Shown here in pieces: positions 1 to 9,299 of a stretch of 64,000 nucleotides of DNA (position 1 is the stretch's first letter; the number at the start of each line of letters is the position of its first letter). The position numbers and the translations under genes were made by a program. This DNA is from Fasciolopsis buskii (lineage: Eukaryota; Platyhelminthes; Trematoda; Plagiorchiida; Fasciolidae), in assembly GCA_008360955.1 (NCBI GenBank), contig LUCM01008319.1:448399-512398 (forward strand), read 5' to 3'. Under the pieces are notes generated by a model that saw only the letters and a list, made by a program, of their open reading frames with translations, ran no database searches and was not told where the DNA came from.

Positions 1-250
1 AACAGTGGCGATCGTGCTGTCATTTTCTATCGAATCAAAATGATTGAAAACATGTGCGTCTTTACAGTTAGAATGTTTTTCATGTGTTGACTGCAACAGC
101 ATTCTGACCTTTTCCCGCCTGTGTAGGTCCACTCCCTGTTCCCGTTAGATATTCACTATTTTCGTATAAACGTGTAACTCTGGGGAAAGGCAGCGGTCAG
201 TGAGGCTTGCCTTGGTGTTTAACGCTGAACGATACTGATGATGATGACGG
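1..250 (+). mobile_element. RTE-type non-LTR retrotransposon, 3' tail (cut by window edge)
   Basis: The first 25 bases encode the end of the RTE polyprotein (a QWRS-like stretch also found at 8.36 and 24.54 kb). They are followed by the shared 3' UTR and a short GATGAT-type repeat tail at about 228-250. The same 3' UTR occurs at 8.36-8.61 kb and 24.54-24.79 kb, and in decayed form at 12.07-12.29 kb. Anything 5' of the tail lies outside the window. The identity rests on these internal copies and on the RT domain attached to the 24 kb copy. Confidence 0.8.
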
Positions 251-950
251 TGCTGGAAGTATTGCAGCTCTTACGCATTGTTCTCACATCATCAGATTAG
301 TAGGAGTTCGGTAAATAGAAGCAGACGAAGTGGTAAACGTCTTTCGAAGGCGGTTTTTCCCTGGGTAATTACCAAGGGTTGCTCTCACATTGGTGTTCAA
401 GACACCTGGGCATTTTTTTTTTAGTTGAAACGTCTCAAATCACTCAGCACATCATGAACTGATATAATCAGGAATATCTTTGCGCTCTATAGGAATACAC
501 CAGATGCTTAGGTCGGGAGTCCACAAATTACTGATTACATTTTTCACTAAACGTTTGTCGCTTTGGGTCGAGTTCATTTGGATCCAACTAGAAATAAAAG
601 TAAGTGGTCACACAAGGGTAGCTGTTTGTTCACTTGGATTGCCCATAGGATTTGGCTTCTATCGCTTTGGTGTGCACAAGATTATGCTCACCTACCTCCA
701 GCAAATTTGACAGGAGAGAGGGAAGCAGTTCACTGTCGTCCGGTCAGTTACCACCGCTGACCTGTCGAAAACTTGGGGTTTTCCGTCACGTCACTTTCCA
801 TTTTCTTGGTTACTCTTGGTATTTCTGATTGATAAACGAGACCTTGAAAACTGCAAGTTGACGCATGCTCCACAGAATTTTTTCTCCAAACATGCAATAA
901 AAGGTCCATGTCTTTACATCTTTACGGATTTTTTAATTCCATTTCGTTAG
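251..950. other. Non-coding stretch without a supported gene
   Basis: Two overlapping short open frames near 480-760 have no recognisable motif. A consensus splice donor (gtaagt, 600) follows an open frame of about 16 codons, and its phase would fit the exon at 951-1039. The 5' acceptor for such an exon is weak, so I do not call it. Nothing else was seen. Confidence 0.4.
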
Positions 951-1039
951 GTCCGATTGATGTAGATCAAGAGTTGTTTGACAGCGCCGATTTGGCGGAT
1001 TTGGAAAACGAACTGGACGAGTTGGAAATTGAGCAATAG
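951..1039 (+). CDS. Possible terminal exon, acidic helical C-terminus
   Basis: A T-rich tract ending in ttcgttag precedes an open stretch that closes at TAG (1037-1039). Read with two leading bases completing a codon, it gives an acidic, helix-prone tail with residues DLADLENELDELEIEQ before the stop. The spacing of Leu and Glu recalls the C-terminal MIM-type helices of ESCRT-III/CHMP proteins, but this is only a resemblance and the stretch is too short to assign. A donor at 600 would join in phase. No poly(A) signal follows closely. It may be the last exon of a gene lying mostly to the left of the window, or chance. Confidence 0.25.
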
Positions 1040-1705
1040 CGACGGCGTCACAGTCACTGTATCAGTCCACTTGAACCTACGCGTTTCCCGACGTGCTTTC
1101 ACCCACTCCCTCTCTAACACCGTCCTCTGCTCATTACGTTTTTTATCCGCTTCTGTTCCCTGATCGTCTTCGCCTCCTTTTTTCCCAACCTCTATTAACC
1201 GACTCGGCCGTTGATAACACTATTGTTGTTATACCTCGAGCTATTCACGCAGCTGTTCATTCGTTTTTGCGTGTGTGCGTACATGTATATCCGAGTCGAA
1301 TTGTTTCTATTTCTTACTGTTGTATGACCAGATTGCCCTCCTGTCACTGTCGGTGTTGATCCGTTTTTGGTTCACCCACGCTGTCTTTAACTTTTTTCGA
1401 GCCCCGGTTACTGAGCTTTTGCATGGTGAACTCTTTCGAGGACCGCAAAATTCTTTTCGGATTAGAAAAGTGGTTTTTGGTTAGTTAACCGCAGTTGTTG
1501 AATGGGATTATCGGTCTGGATAAGAGAAGATGGGACGCACCTATGATAAAACTATCGCAAGCAAAAATAATGCCAACACACCAAGCGTTTAGCTGTAGTT
1601 GGCGATTTTATCTCAACTATTAGGAGCTGGCTAAGAAATAACACATAAAAATAAAAGTAATTGATTATTTGATTTATCCGGCTTACGGAAATCGGTGATA
1701 TAATT

Positions 1706-1889
1706 CACCATGTGATATCACCGCTCAACTCACCACTAAGAAACCATGGAAGCACTGTACAGCTGTCTCATCCAGCTTGTTAGGAATCATGAGCAGTGCA
1801 TATCCACTGCACCCGAACTGGGACGCGAACCCGGGACGAACGATTTTGAGTCGAACGCCTTAGCCATTACGCTACCGAGCAGGCTCTGA
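1706..1889 (-). mobile_element. tRNA-derived hammerhead SINE, copy 1 (minus strand)
   Basis: Read on the minus strand, this copy starts with a tRNA-like head. It has an A box (tagcgtaatgg) and a B box (ggttcgcgtcc), spaced as in a tRNA. Next comes a region homologous to the hammerhead fold of the 44.1 kb copy, then a conserved 3' module containing gatatcacatggtgaatta. The hammerhead core is damaged here: CTGATGA reads CTCATGA and GAAA reads GAGA, so this copy should not cleave. It sits head-to-head with copy 2, forming an inverted pair. Confidence 0.75.
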
Positions 1890-1907
1890 ACGGTTTGTTG
1901 AACTTCA

Positions 1908-2085
1908 CCGGGTTCGCGTCCCATTTCGGGCGCATTGGATATGCACTCCGGATGCATCCTAACAGGAATGAAACAGCTGTACAGTGCTTCCACGGTTTCC
2001 TAATGGTGAGTTGAGCGATGATATCACATGGTGAATTAGTTCATGAAAACCTTCGGTCTCCTACTACTAACAAGTGCCAAATCGA
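1908..2085 (+). mobile_element. tRNA-derived hammerhead SINE, copy 2 (5'-truncated)
   Basis: This copy begins near the B box (ggttcgcgtcc, 1911-1921) and runs through the hammerhead region to the 3' module (gatatcacatggtgaatta near 2019). The A box is missing. The core CTGATGA is mutated (ccggatgca), while GAAA and the palindromic stem III (acagctgt) are kept. Stem II pairs well (attcct/aggaat-like). Its orientation is opposite to copy 1, with about 18 bases between the heads. Confidence 0.75.
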
Positions 2086-2138
2086 TGATAGTCAACATCA
2101 GGTTGGGTGGAATAGGCTGAGGATAATTGCCCAGCGAC

Positions 2139-2141
<3 letters not shown>

Positions 2142-2181
<40 letters not shown>
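2142..2181. repeat. (TA)n microsatellite
   Basis: About twenty uninterrupted TA units lie just 3' of SINE copy 2. Confidence 0.97.
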
Positions 2182-2185
<4 letters not shown>

Positions 2186-2219
2186 CATGTAATAACAGTA
2201 GCATCTAGTCAGTATATCT

Positions 2220-3665
2220 GAAGAGCGGCATTAACACGGAAACTGATGGTGTTCCACCGGGAGCCTTTATTGCCAAACGTACCGCTTAATTAGTCATGTG
2301 TACATGTGGCTGTCAACTACAGTCGATCGGTGTCCCCATCTTCGAAAAAAGCTTGCGCAGTGACGGCGCTAATCACAAGGGCATTAGCCTAATCTCCTTA
2401 GCGTGAAAGCTGCTTGGCAGATTTTACGAAGCTCTTGAAGGGCAAGCTCGTGAGGAACAGGCTGGGTTTCGTGCTGGATGCGTCGATCAAATCACCCTCC
2501 GATAGCTGCTACGGTACCGTTTTACTTCCCAAATGCCAACAGTCATCGTGGTCCTAAAAATTCGCACAGTCTTTAACTCCGTTGATGGGTCTGCACTATG
2601 TCACTGTTTGTTGAAGAATGAAGTACCTCAGAAGTGTGTCGGTCCTCAAAGAGTTGTATTATCCTACGGCAGGTCGGGTTAAGACTGATGATCAGCTTTC
2701 CCCACCCTTCGTCGTCTCCAGCGGAGTACGGCACTAGTGCCATATATCATCATTCCTTTCCAAATTTGTCATAAAAGATTTCCTACCAAACGCTTTATCT
2801 AGTCTTTCAAAAGGTGGAGTTGAACTCCTCCCAGGTGACGGAGTTTTTGACTCAGAGTGTCACGACGGCATCGCCTTACTGATGGCAGCCCACAGCTAAT
2901 TGAACGTTCATTGGAGGTTGAGGTATCTAGGTGCGGTATGTGCTTAGCACCTTCAAAATATAGAGCACTTCTTCAAGAGTGACAGGAGCCTTTGCCTGCA
3001 CTCGCCCCATGTTATGAGTACCTCGGGAGCCCGACCGTACCTCGAAAAGGTATTCAGGAGAAGGGGATACCACGAATTGCGAAACCAGAGTAACTTTCGT
3101 GAACTTACAACACTTGCGGTCCCGCCATAACACCCGGCTTTCCCCAAGAAAAGGGTGTACAATGTCACAGTTCGTAGTGTTCTGCTTCACGGTTGCGAGA
3201 CCTGATCCATTCCCGTTGAGGATGCTCGATGACTTTCTGTTTTCAACCACCGTTGTCTCTGAAGCATTTCTTGTGTATAGTGGAAACATTAGGTGAGCAA
3301 TTACGAGGTGCGTCGCCGTGTGTTGAGTGCAGACAGTCATCCTCTGACTGAGATAGTCGCGTTCGGTGGCTTGAACACCTTTTGCATATGCCTGCCCATG
3401 GTCTACTTTTTCGTGTTTTTTTCGCACGTGCTGGACAAGGCTGGAAGTAGCGATGTGACGGTCAAGCTGTGATGCTGTGCAGAGCTTTGAAGAAGTTAGT
3501 TTCGGTTTTGGTCTCAGTTGGTGCTCCCCGCCTCCTTGAAAACACAGAGAACAATTGATTTATTGTGGTTCATTATCGTTTCCCTCTCTCATTTATCCAC
3601 CTGGAAAGTTCCATTTACATATTGCGTTGGTACTATGGTTGTTTCCAAGCTGGTGTGACGAGGCT
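2220..3665 (+). mobile_element. Degraded RTE-type retrotransposon, RT to 3' UTR
   Basis: The reading jumps frames. It begins with a KxxxxxNHKGISLI-like block at about 2340-2400 (RT domain 2). Then come EEQAGFRAG (near 2455-2480), an F-S-V-D block equivalent to AFDSVDR at about 2573-2590, and a GVELLPGD block at about 2815. The domain between RT and the C-terminus follows, then the C-terminal NLRHL...R block at about 3100. Stops and frameshifts are frequent, so the element is dead. The C-terminal 407 bp (3111-3517) are almost identical to 17347-17753, although the flanks are much more diverged. Compared with the 17 kb copy, part of the C-terminal and 3' UTR sequence (roughly 190 bp) is missing after 3535. 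Short ORFs on either strand here are fragments or shadows of this element. Confidence 0.85.
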
Positions 3666-4017
3666 TTAATTCCTCCAGCGTAATGATAATTGTAGGCAAT
3701 AGAAGTTGTGATAACTGGCTGATTTTGTGGCTTTTTCAGTTTAATTGTTTGCTAACCAAGTCGGAAGGTAATGATAGTAGCCCTCTCGCTGATGAAGTTG
3801 TTCAACCAGCAATGCTATTTGTGATCGTTCTTTTTTCCTTTTACTTTTTTTGGAATGGTCACAGGATTTATATTATTTTCGTGCCGGCTTATGAACGTCG
3901 AAAGCGGTCACTTACTGACACTTGAAATGCTGGTGTGGCCGTTTAAAGGCTGTCGATCTGGGGCAACCAGATTCGGACCCCTGAATGAATACTGTAATCA
4001 CATTGGTTGTGCTCTGA

Positions 4018-4173
4018 GGCAGTCTCCGCTGGCACGTCCTGATCGTCGGCAACCCCCATCTTATAAAGTCAGAGAAGTACCAGAATATCACAAACTGCTT
4101 GGACCAGCTGTTAACGTACGGGTTCGTGGATGATGGTCTGGCTGATGAGATATGGCACCGAATGACTAGTTAA
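4018..4173 (+). pseudogene. Possible SF1 (UPF1/MOV10-like) helicase C-terminal fragment
   Basis: The open frame ending at TAA (4171-4173) contains WHVLIVGNPHLIKSEK. This resembles the conserved block near the end of UPF1-, MOV10- and HELZ-type RNA helicases, where an ALTRA motif is followed by a hydrophobic strand and GNP. Just upstream, in another frame, an H-I-G-C-A-L-R run could be the decayed ALTRA motif, which implies a frameshift near 4017. A strong polypyrimidine acceptor (cacag, 3865-3869) precedes the region. The downstream residues (NITNCLDQLLTYGF, then EIWHRM) are unassigned. This could be a decayed gene piece, the last exon of a real gene, or a chance match; the evidence is thin. 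Confidence 0.25.
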
Positions 4174-4849
4174 ATCTGGACATGAATCGTATGCCAATCG
4201 TGCATTTGGGGGACGTTTGTCGTATTGGCTCCTAAGGCAGTTTTGTTGACGGACGAAAAAAGGATTCTTGATTAGATTGTGTTGTTGTCTAAGGAGCGCC
4301 GGAAGACATTAGATGGAAACAGATCCAGACTTTACAACCACCGGTCGTGCAATAACGTGCTCTGGTTATGAATGTTACCTCGCAACCTCGGATACTAGTG
4401 GAAGATTAACCGTAAGGCCGTTAGCGAGAAGAACTATCCGAAGTATTTTGAATTCAAGGACACCACTAGTTATGGGAATGATCTATATTTCCTAGTCTTC
4501 GACCATCGCTTTGGGTACTAAGTAAACCCCAATGTGTCAGTCTAATTCGACCCCTTCAAAGGTATCCACTGGTTGGGATTTTTCTTCTCTTTTCCTTAAA
4601 TCGCACTAACCACCTCGCCCGATTTTCCAACTACTGCCTGCCTAGGAGAACTGGGCGCAAAAGCAGTCAACCTGCTGGCATGAGCACTATATTTTGCCAT
4701 CACTATCATATTGAAGTTCAGTGCTACTTCCAACGACTGAGTTCCGTGACGTGTTCTAGGCCGGATAGTTTCATTTGTGGAGAAAATAGTACCACCATTT
4801 GCACAAGAAGATTGGCTTATCTCCATAATCATCTCAAAAACAAGATTTC

Positions 4850-5230
4850 GAAGAAAAAGTGAAAGGAGATAACTCTAACGAACATCACTTCCTGCAATGA
4901 ACTCCGGTGGAAGACCACCGTAAGCACGAATTCGGCTTCGGAGGGTCGTACACAGAAATTGGTTAGGCGAAATGAACTTCTCTGACACACTCCACTTAAT
5001 GGACGGTCGACTGAATCAAACGCCGTTTTCAAATAAAAAGGCAAACGGCGGATCTATGAACATGTCTGTGTTCTGAGACCCGTCGCAAAATGTTTCACTT
5101 CGGTTAATACGGCTCCGACTAGGACGGAAATCGGCATACTTCTCAAGTATGCGTGTTTTCGACAGTACTTGGTAATCCGCCGAGGATAATGTCCGCGAGC
5201 AGTTTGGGTGCAATGCTTGCTAAACAAATT
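4850..5230 (-). mobile_element. CR1/SR1-like retrotransposon remnant (RT fingers-palm)
   Basis: On the minus strand, translation gives an ADFRPSRS block (like QAGFRPGRS of fluke RTs) at about 5125, then FDSVDRP at about 5010, the typical palm motif preceding the catalytic region. Frameshifts separate the blocks and no YADD box is left. The piece lies downstream, in minus-strand order, of the 5.88-6.72 kb remnant, although it comes from an earlier RT domain. The two are therefore either separate insertions or one rearranged element. Confidence 0.55.
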
Positions 5231-5879
5231 TCCCTGTAGTTTTCACATGAGGGTCTATCACCCTACTTGTAAATTGATGCAATAACTAGTACATACCGGA
5301 CTTCAGAGGCTTTTTCATTTACCCACATTGATCACAGGAGATTTGTTACTTTCCGTGTTAACACTTTGCCACCCTTTCGAAGGACGCAAAAGCCCACGTG
5401 ATCCAACAGCCTTGTTTTTTAATGAAATTTTATCCCCATGGCACACCCTTCGATGAGATGCTGCACCGCAGAATTGCACAATATGCTCAGCCGAATGCCT
5501 TCAGATAAAAATGAGTGGGCATAGGTCCTCGAAAGATGTCTGTGTTCTAACAACTGTCTTGTAGAACGTTTTTGTTAGACACAATCCGGGATAAAGTCTC
5601 ACGTATGTGTCCGTCGCACGCACCAGAATGGTTGTTGACATGCGTATCTCGCTCCCTTTCGCTCATTGTTCCAGTCATTTTTCTGCAACCTAGGGTAGAT
5701 CGAAAGTAAATACAAGACCCAAGTGGTTACACTAGCATCCGCTTCTTGAAGGTGTGTGCAGTCGGAATCACTATAAAAGAATTTCTGTACTGTTGTTCGG
5801 TCCGAGTTTATTAGTTGACGGACGGACGTTGTGGCAGTGATATCTAAGGGTTTCGTTGGCGCTTTTGTCACGACAGTTT
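5231..5879. other. Unassigned spacer between RT remnants
   Basis: Only short frames without motifs are seen. The stretch may be decayed retrotransposon sequence, but nothing in it is recognisable. Confidence 0.4.
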
Positions 5880-6720
5880 GCGTTCAAGATAAATCGGAAG
5901 TGTCAGTTACCTACTTCTCAAATGTTTTTCCCTTTTAGCCCCCAGTAGCCGGATTCCGCAACCATGCAGCAAAACTCCATGGGCTGCTGTTTTAAATGTC
6001 CTGAGCTTGGTTTTGAGATTGTTTTCGTTTTGATGGCACAAAATGTTTTGAGTCCATAGATGTATCATTCGGACCGTGTCAATATGCTGCCTACACTTTG
6101 AGCCAGACGGTGGACCCCAGATACTCGAAGTCCGAGGCAATGTTGTTGTGCGACAATGGTGATATTATTGGTGAATTAAACTGCAAGTTAATAATTTCAA
6201 GTGATTCCTGCTTCGTTCACTTCCAGGCCCTACACCTAAAAGCCTATTATAATAAAATCTAGCCAACCGAAAATATCAAAGGAAATCAAACAGGACAAAA
6301 AATAATCTGTATTAAATTGGGGGGTCGAAAGTGCACAATCCACCTGTTACATGTTGCGCCCTGTTCTCCTTGGCTCCGGTATATGTGTAGCCAATGTGGT
6401 AACTACTGTGTTTCAACCCCGTCAAGTTTGTCTAAATCACCATCGCTAGAATTCGCACTGCCGTGACCAAGGCCACCATAAATGTATTAGCTCTTGTAAT
6501 CTTGGTCTGTATACCCACTCTCGAAAAGTATTCACTAAACCCGTTTCGGACCGTTTGAAATGGAGCTTTGGCTTCTCCGAGCACCACCGTCATCGACCAA
6601 TCCAAGATAAGGGATTCGGTAGTCTGTAGAAAGTTTGCCGTTCCGGAAATGTCGGTTTCTTGATACATGACCCCGTTAACAGCAAGAGTGAACAAAACTG
6701 GTGATGACAAACGCTTCTCT
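5880..6720 (-). mobile_element. CR1-like retrotransposon remnant (RT palm-thumb to C-terminus)
   Basis: On the minus strand, 6710-6432 encodes SSPVLFTLAVNGVM, the block that follows RQGCPLSPxLF in CR1/Perere-type RTs. It continues to LDWSMTVVLGEA, the decayed LDWADDVALLG catalytic box, in which both aspartates of ADD are lost, and then to a YSSRVGLQI-like helix. At 6020-5920 the C-terminal block LKTKLRTFKTAAHGVLLHGC matches the NTNVKTVLLYGCETW-type region of these elements. It is dead by loss of catalytic residues and by frameshifts. Confidence 0.7.
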
Positions 6721-7784
6721 CACTCCTGACCTTAGTTCATATTGCTCAAAATGCAATAAATTGCATAAAGAATTACAGGTTATTAGGTTGATGAAGTTGA
6801 CTGGGAACCTAATTGAAATTATCAGCTTCCACGTTTGTTGTTGTTGTACTCTGTCCTACGCGGAGAAGAAACAGTTGAAGCACTCCGGGATTATTGGGCC
6901 GCTGGAATTGACGTCAGCGTTTTGGAGTACTCCAACATATGTGTTCGGCTGACGTATCCATTGCCCAACTGAATCCTCTTATTCATTTTAAATCTTTGAC
7001 AGAATAATGCTGGTTCACGTTGCCGAAGATCCCCAACAAACCAGTTAAAACGTGCACTGACCCTTTACCTTTAAGCGTTTGGTTGAGCGTTGTCAGCATC
7101 CACCCAGTTTGTTGTTTTTGCCTCTCATTACTTAGAACTTGAAAGTAGCAAAACGTGGACTTCTTAAAACGCTCCGCGCAATTGCTGTGCTGTTTGGAGT
7201 TTTCTCCGACTGTCCATAAATCGTTTATCCAGATTTCGGATAACCACCCTTTAGAAAAGACTATTCTTGGATCTTCTGACAAGCTTTTATTTGGTTGTCC
7301 TTGTTGTTACACACCGTCACTGTCAGATCAGGACCCGTCAATTATCTTACGAGCATACATCTACCGACAATGCTGTGTTATTAAAATTATATCATTCACA
7401 GTTATAATGCATACTTGTCCAAACACGAACCCTCGCTGTAGGCCAGCCCGAGGCCGAATAACTTCGGTTGCGAATCTAGCCTATAAAGGCGATGCTGCCG
7501 ATTGATTATTACAAACAGTTTCACTTGTAATTTGCCATCCATCAGTGTTTTTGACAATCTCTACAGCGATATAAAATCATTTTGAGCCGGGAGTCACAGC
7601 AATCAATGAAGTTTGCGGAATTGTCAGGAAAAAAATATGCTGACAAAATGCCTGTTCTAATAGGCCGATCAGTCCAAGAATTGACGCCTCTGCGTGCAAC
7701 GGCTCACTACCCGTATTCCGATTGACAATTTTGCACCCAATATGTTTTTCACTTGTTTTATTTGCATCTATCCCCACAACTCAG
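6721..7784. other. No supported gene
   Basis: Open frames of up to 116 codons exist on both strands (for example 7155-7505 plus, 6983-7282 minus). They overlap each other antisense and show no motif or strong splice structure. Such lengths are expected by chance here. Confidence 0.4.
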
Positions 7785-8007
7785 GCAAGTGATTTCCACA
7801 AAAATTTCCCGGGAGGTGAATTTTCCGCCAGCGATCAGCTGCAGATGTCTTTGCGACCTGATTTCAAACCGTGGCAGCTTATGTGACTGTAACTACCTAT
7901 GTGCAGGCTCTTTGGTTGCTCACATTGTAGGGGGGTGCATTGGTCTAGTCATTATTACTGCGCTGAACCACGTGTCATCAGAAAACAAACAAAGTGAGAA
8001 AGACTGA
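7785..8007 (+). CDS. Possible terminal exon: Cys-rich stalk, membrane span, short tail
   Basis: A very good acceptor (pyrimidine-rich, ending caactcag) precedes an open frame that ends at TGA (8005-8007). Read in phase 2, it gives a cysteine cluster (CRCLCD...CDCNYLC, about residues 23-42). A hydrophobic span (LVAHIVGGCIGLVIITAL) follows, then a short polar tail with SSENKQSEKD. This is the layout of the end of a type I membrane protein with an EGF- or laminin-like stalk. No upstream exons or poly(A) signal were found, so the gene cannot be completed. A chance hydrophobic frame is the alternative. Confidence 0.35.
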
Positions 8008-8227
8008 GGAAGGGCTACATGGTGGTACTTTCTTACTCGGTTCTCCGGCAGCGGAACCAGAGCATGGTGAAGTCTTTTCACCTTTTGCCTGCTGCTGAAC
8101 AGGTTCGAACCGTGATTGGACGATTGATAATAAAATAACAATACCAACTGAACCATAGAATCCCAATATCGATCAGTCATTTGAATAAAAAGGCTAAGAC
8201 GAGTGCTAAGGATATCAGCTGCCACCG

Positions 8228-8605
8228 CTATTGTGGTTTTGCAACAAAGGGATATTAACTAGGTACGACAGATAGTTGTCTCACGTCTTGTTGGTTTGGG
8301 TCCGAAAGACCTGTCAACTACCTGGCTGGAGACACTTGTGAATATGGCAGTGAACCGTGAACAGTGGTGATCGTGTTGTCATTTTCTATCGAATCAGTAT
8401 GATTGAAAACACGTGCGTTTGTACAGTTAGCTTGTGTCACATGTGTTGGCTGCAATGGCGTTTTATCTTTTCCCACCTGCGTAGGTCCACACCCTGTTTC
8501 CCCTGGATGTTCACCGTTGCCATAGAAACGTGTAACTTTGGAGAAAAGGCAGCGGCCAGTGAGGCTTGCCTTGCTGTTTACCGCTGAACGATGATGATGG
8601 TGATG
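8228..8605 (+). mobile_element. RTE-type retrotransposon, 5'-truncated 3' end
   Basis: It starts in the last part of the ORF, aligning with about 24420 of the youngest copy. It keeps the GWGPKD-like block (here about 8293), the NREQW block (8356), the common 3' UTR and a GATGATGG tail ending about 8605. The truncation point and simple-repeat tail are typical of target-primed reverse transcription. Confidence 0.85.
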
Positions 8606-9299
8606 ATAGCTGACAGACAAAGCTAACTCCTCAGATGGTTCAAAAATACACTGAAACCGGTGACAGTTGGAAAGCGCATTTTTTCCATGACTACAGGGCG
8701 TTTCTGAACTGGGTCAACCTTTGTGGTTTTGAGAGACTTGTTAGGACGAGATTTAAGAAGGAATCGAAGCTGCCTGTTGAAGACACCAGAATTTAGGAGT
8801 GCAGAAGTTACCGATTTTGTCAGAAGAGGTCGGCTATTTTCGGTTTCTTATTTGTAAAGATTTGCTAATATGCTATACTCTTGTTGAGTTGCCCATTCAG
8901 CGAATAAAAGCGAGCCACACAAATCGAGTTCCGAATCGCCACAAAGAAGTCATGGCAGCGTTTTGAGTAGTTGGTCACCTGAAGACAATTTCGAGTCATA
9001 GGATGAAGTTTACTTGCGTTTTCTATTCCTGGCTCCAGAATAGTGATCTTCGTTTGATTAGTTGATGGCTACAAGCGTAAACAGTGAATAATATAGTAGT
9101 GTTACCTACCTATCTGAGCCTCTCTATCGTTCAGGTTTTGAAAACTATTTCAGGTCTACCTGCTGTTGTTTAACCTCGTGGCCCTGCCAACGAGACCTTA
9201 TGTAGACAAAAATGGAAGACCTATGTATTTCGTTTCTAGGGCTGTAGAATCCCGCATGGGTTTACAAAACTGGCCTACTCCTGGATGAATAGAAATGTG
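8606..9299. other. No supported gene
   Basis: No convincing open frame, repeat or splice pair was seen between the RTE tail and the next RTE. Confidence 0.4.

Noticed and set aside
1787..1993. A 68-codon minus-strand ORF
   Set aside because: It lies wholly inside the inverted SINE pair and spans both copies; it is non-coding repeat sequence.
2927..3427. A 166-codon minus-strand frame, and a 211-codon one at 17331-17966
   Set aside because: Both are antisense to the RTE C-terminal region and are long only because the two copies are nearly identical there. The plus strand carries the recognisable retrotransposon blocks.
4130..4175. Possible hammerhead (ctgatgag, then ccgaatg)
   Set aside because: There is no GAAA box next to a closable stem II and no paired stem I, and the stretch reads as protein in one frame.
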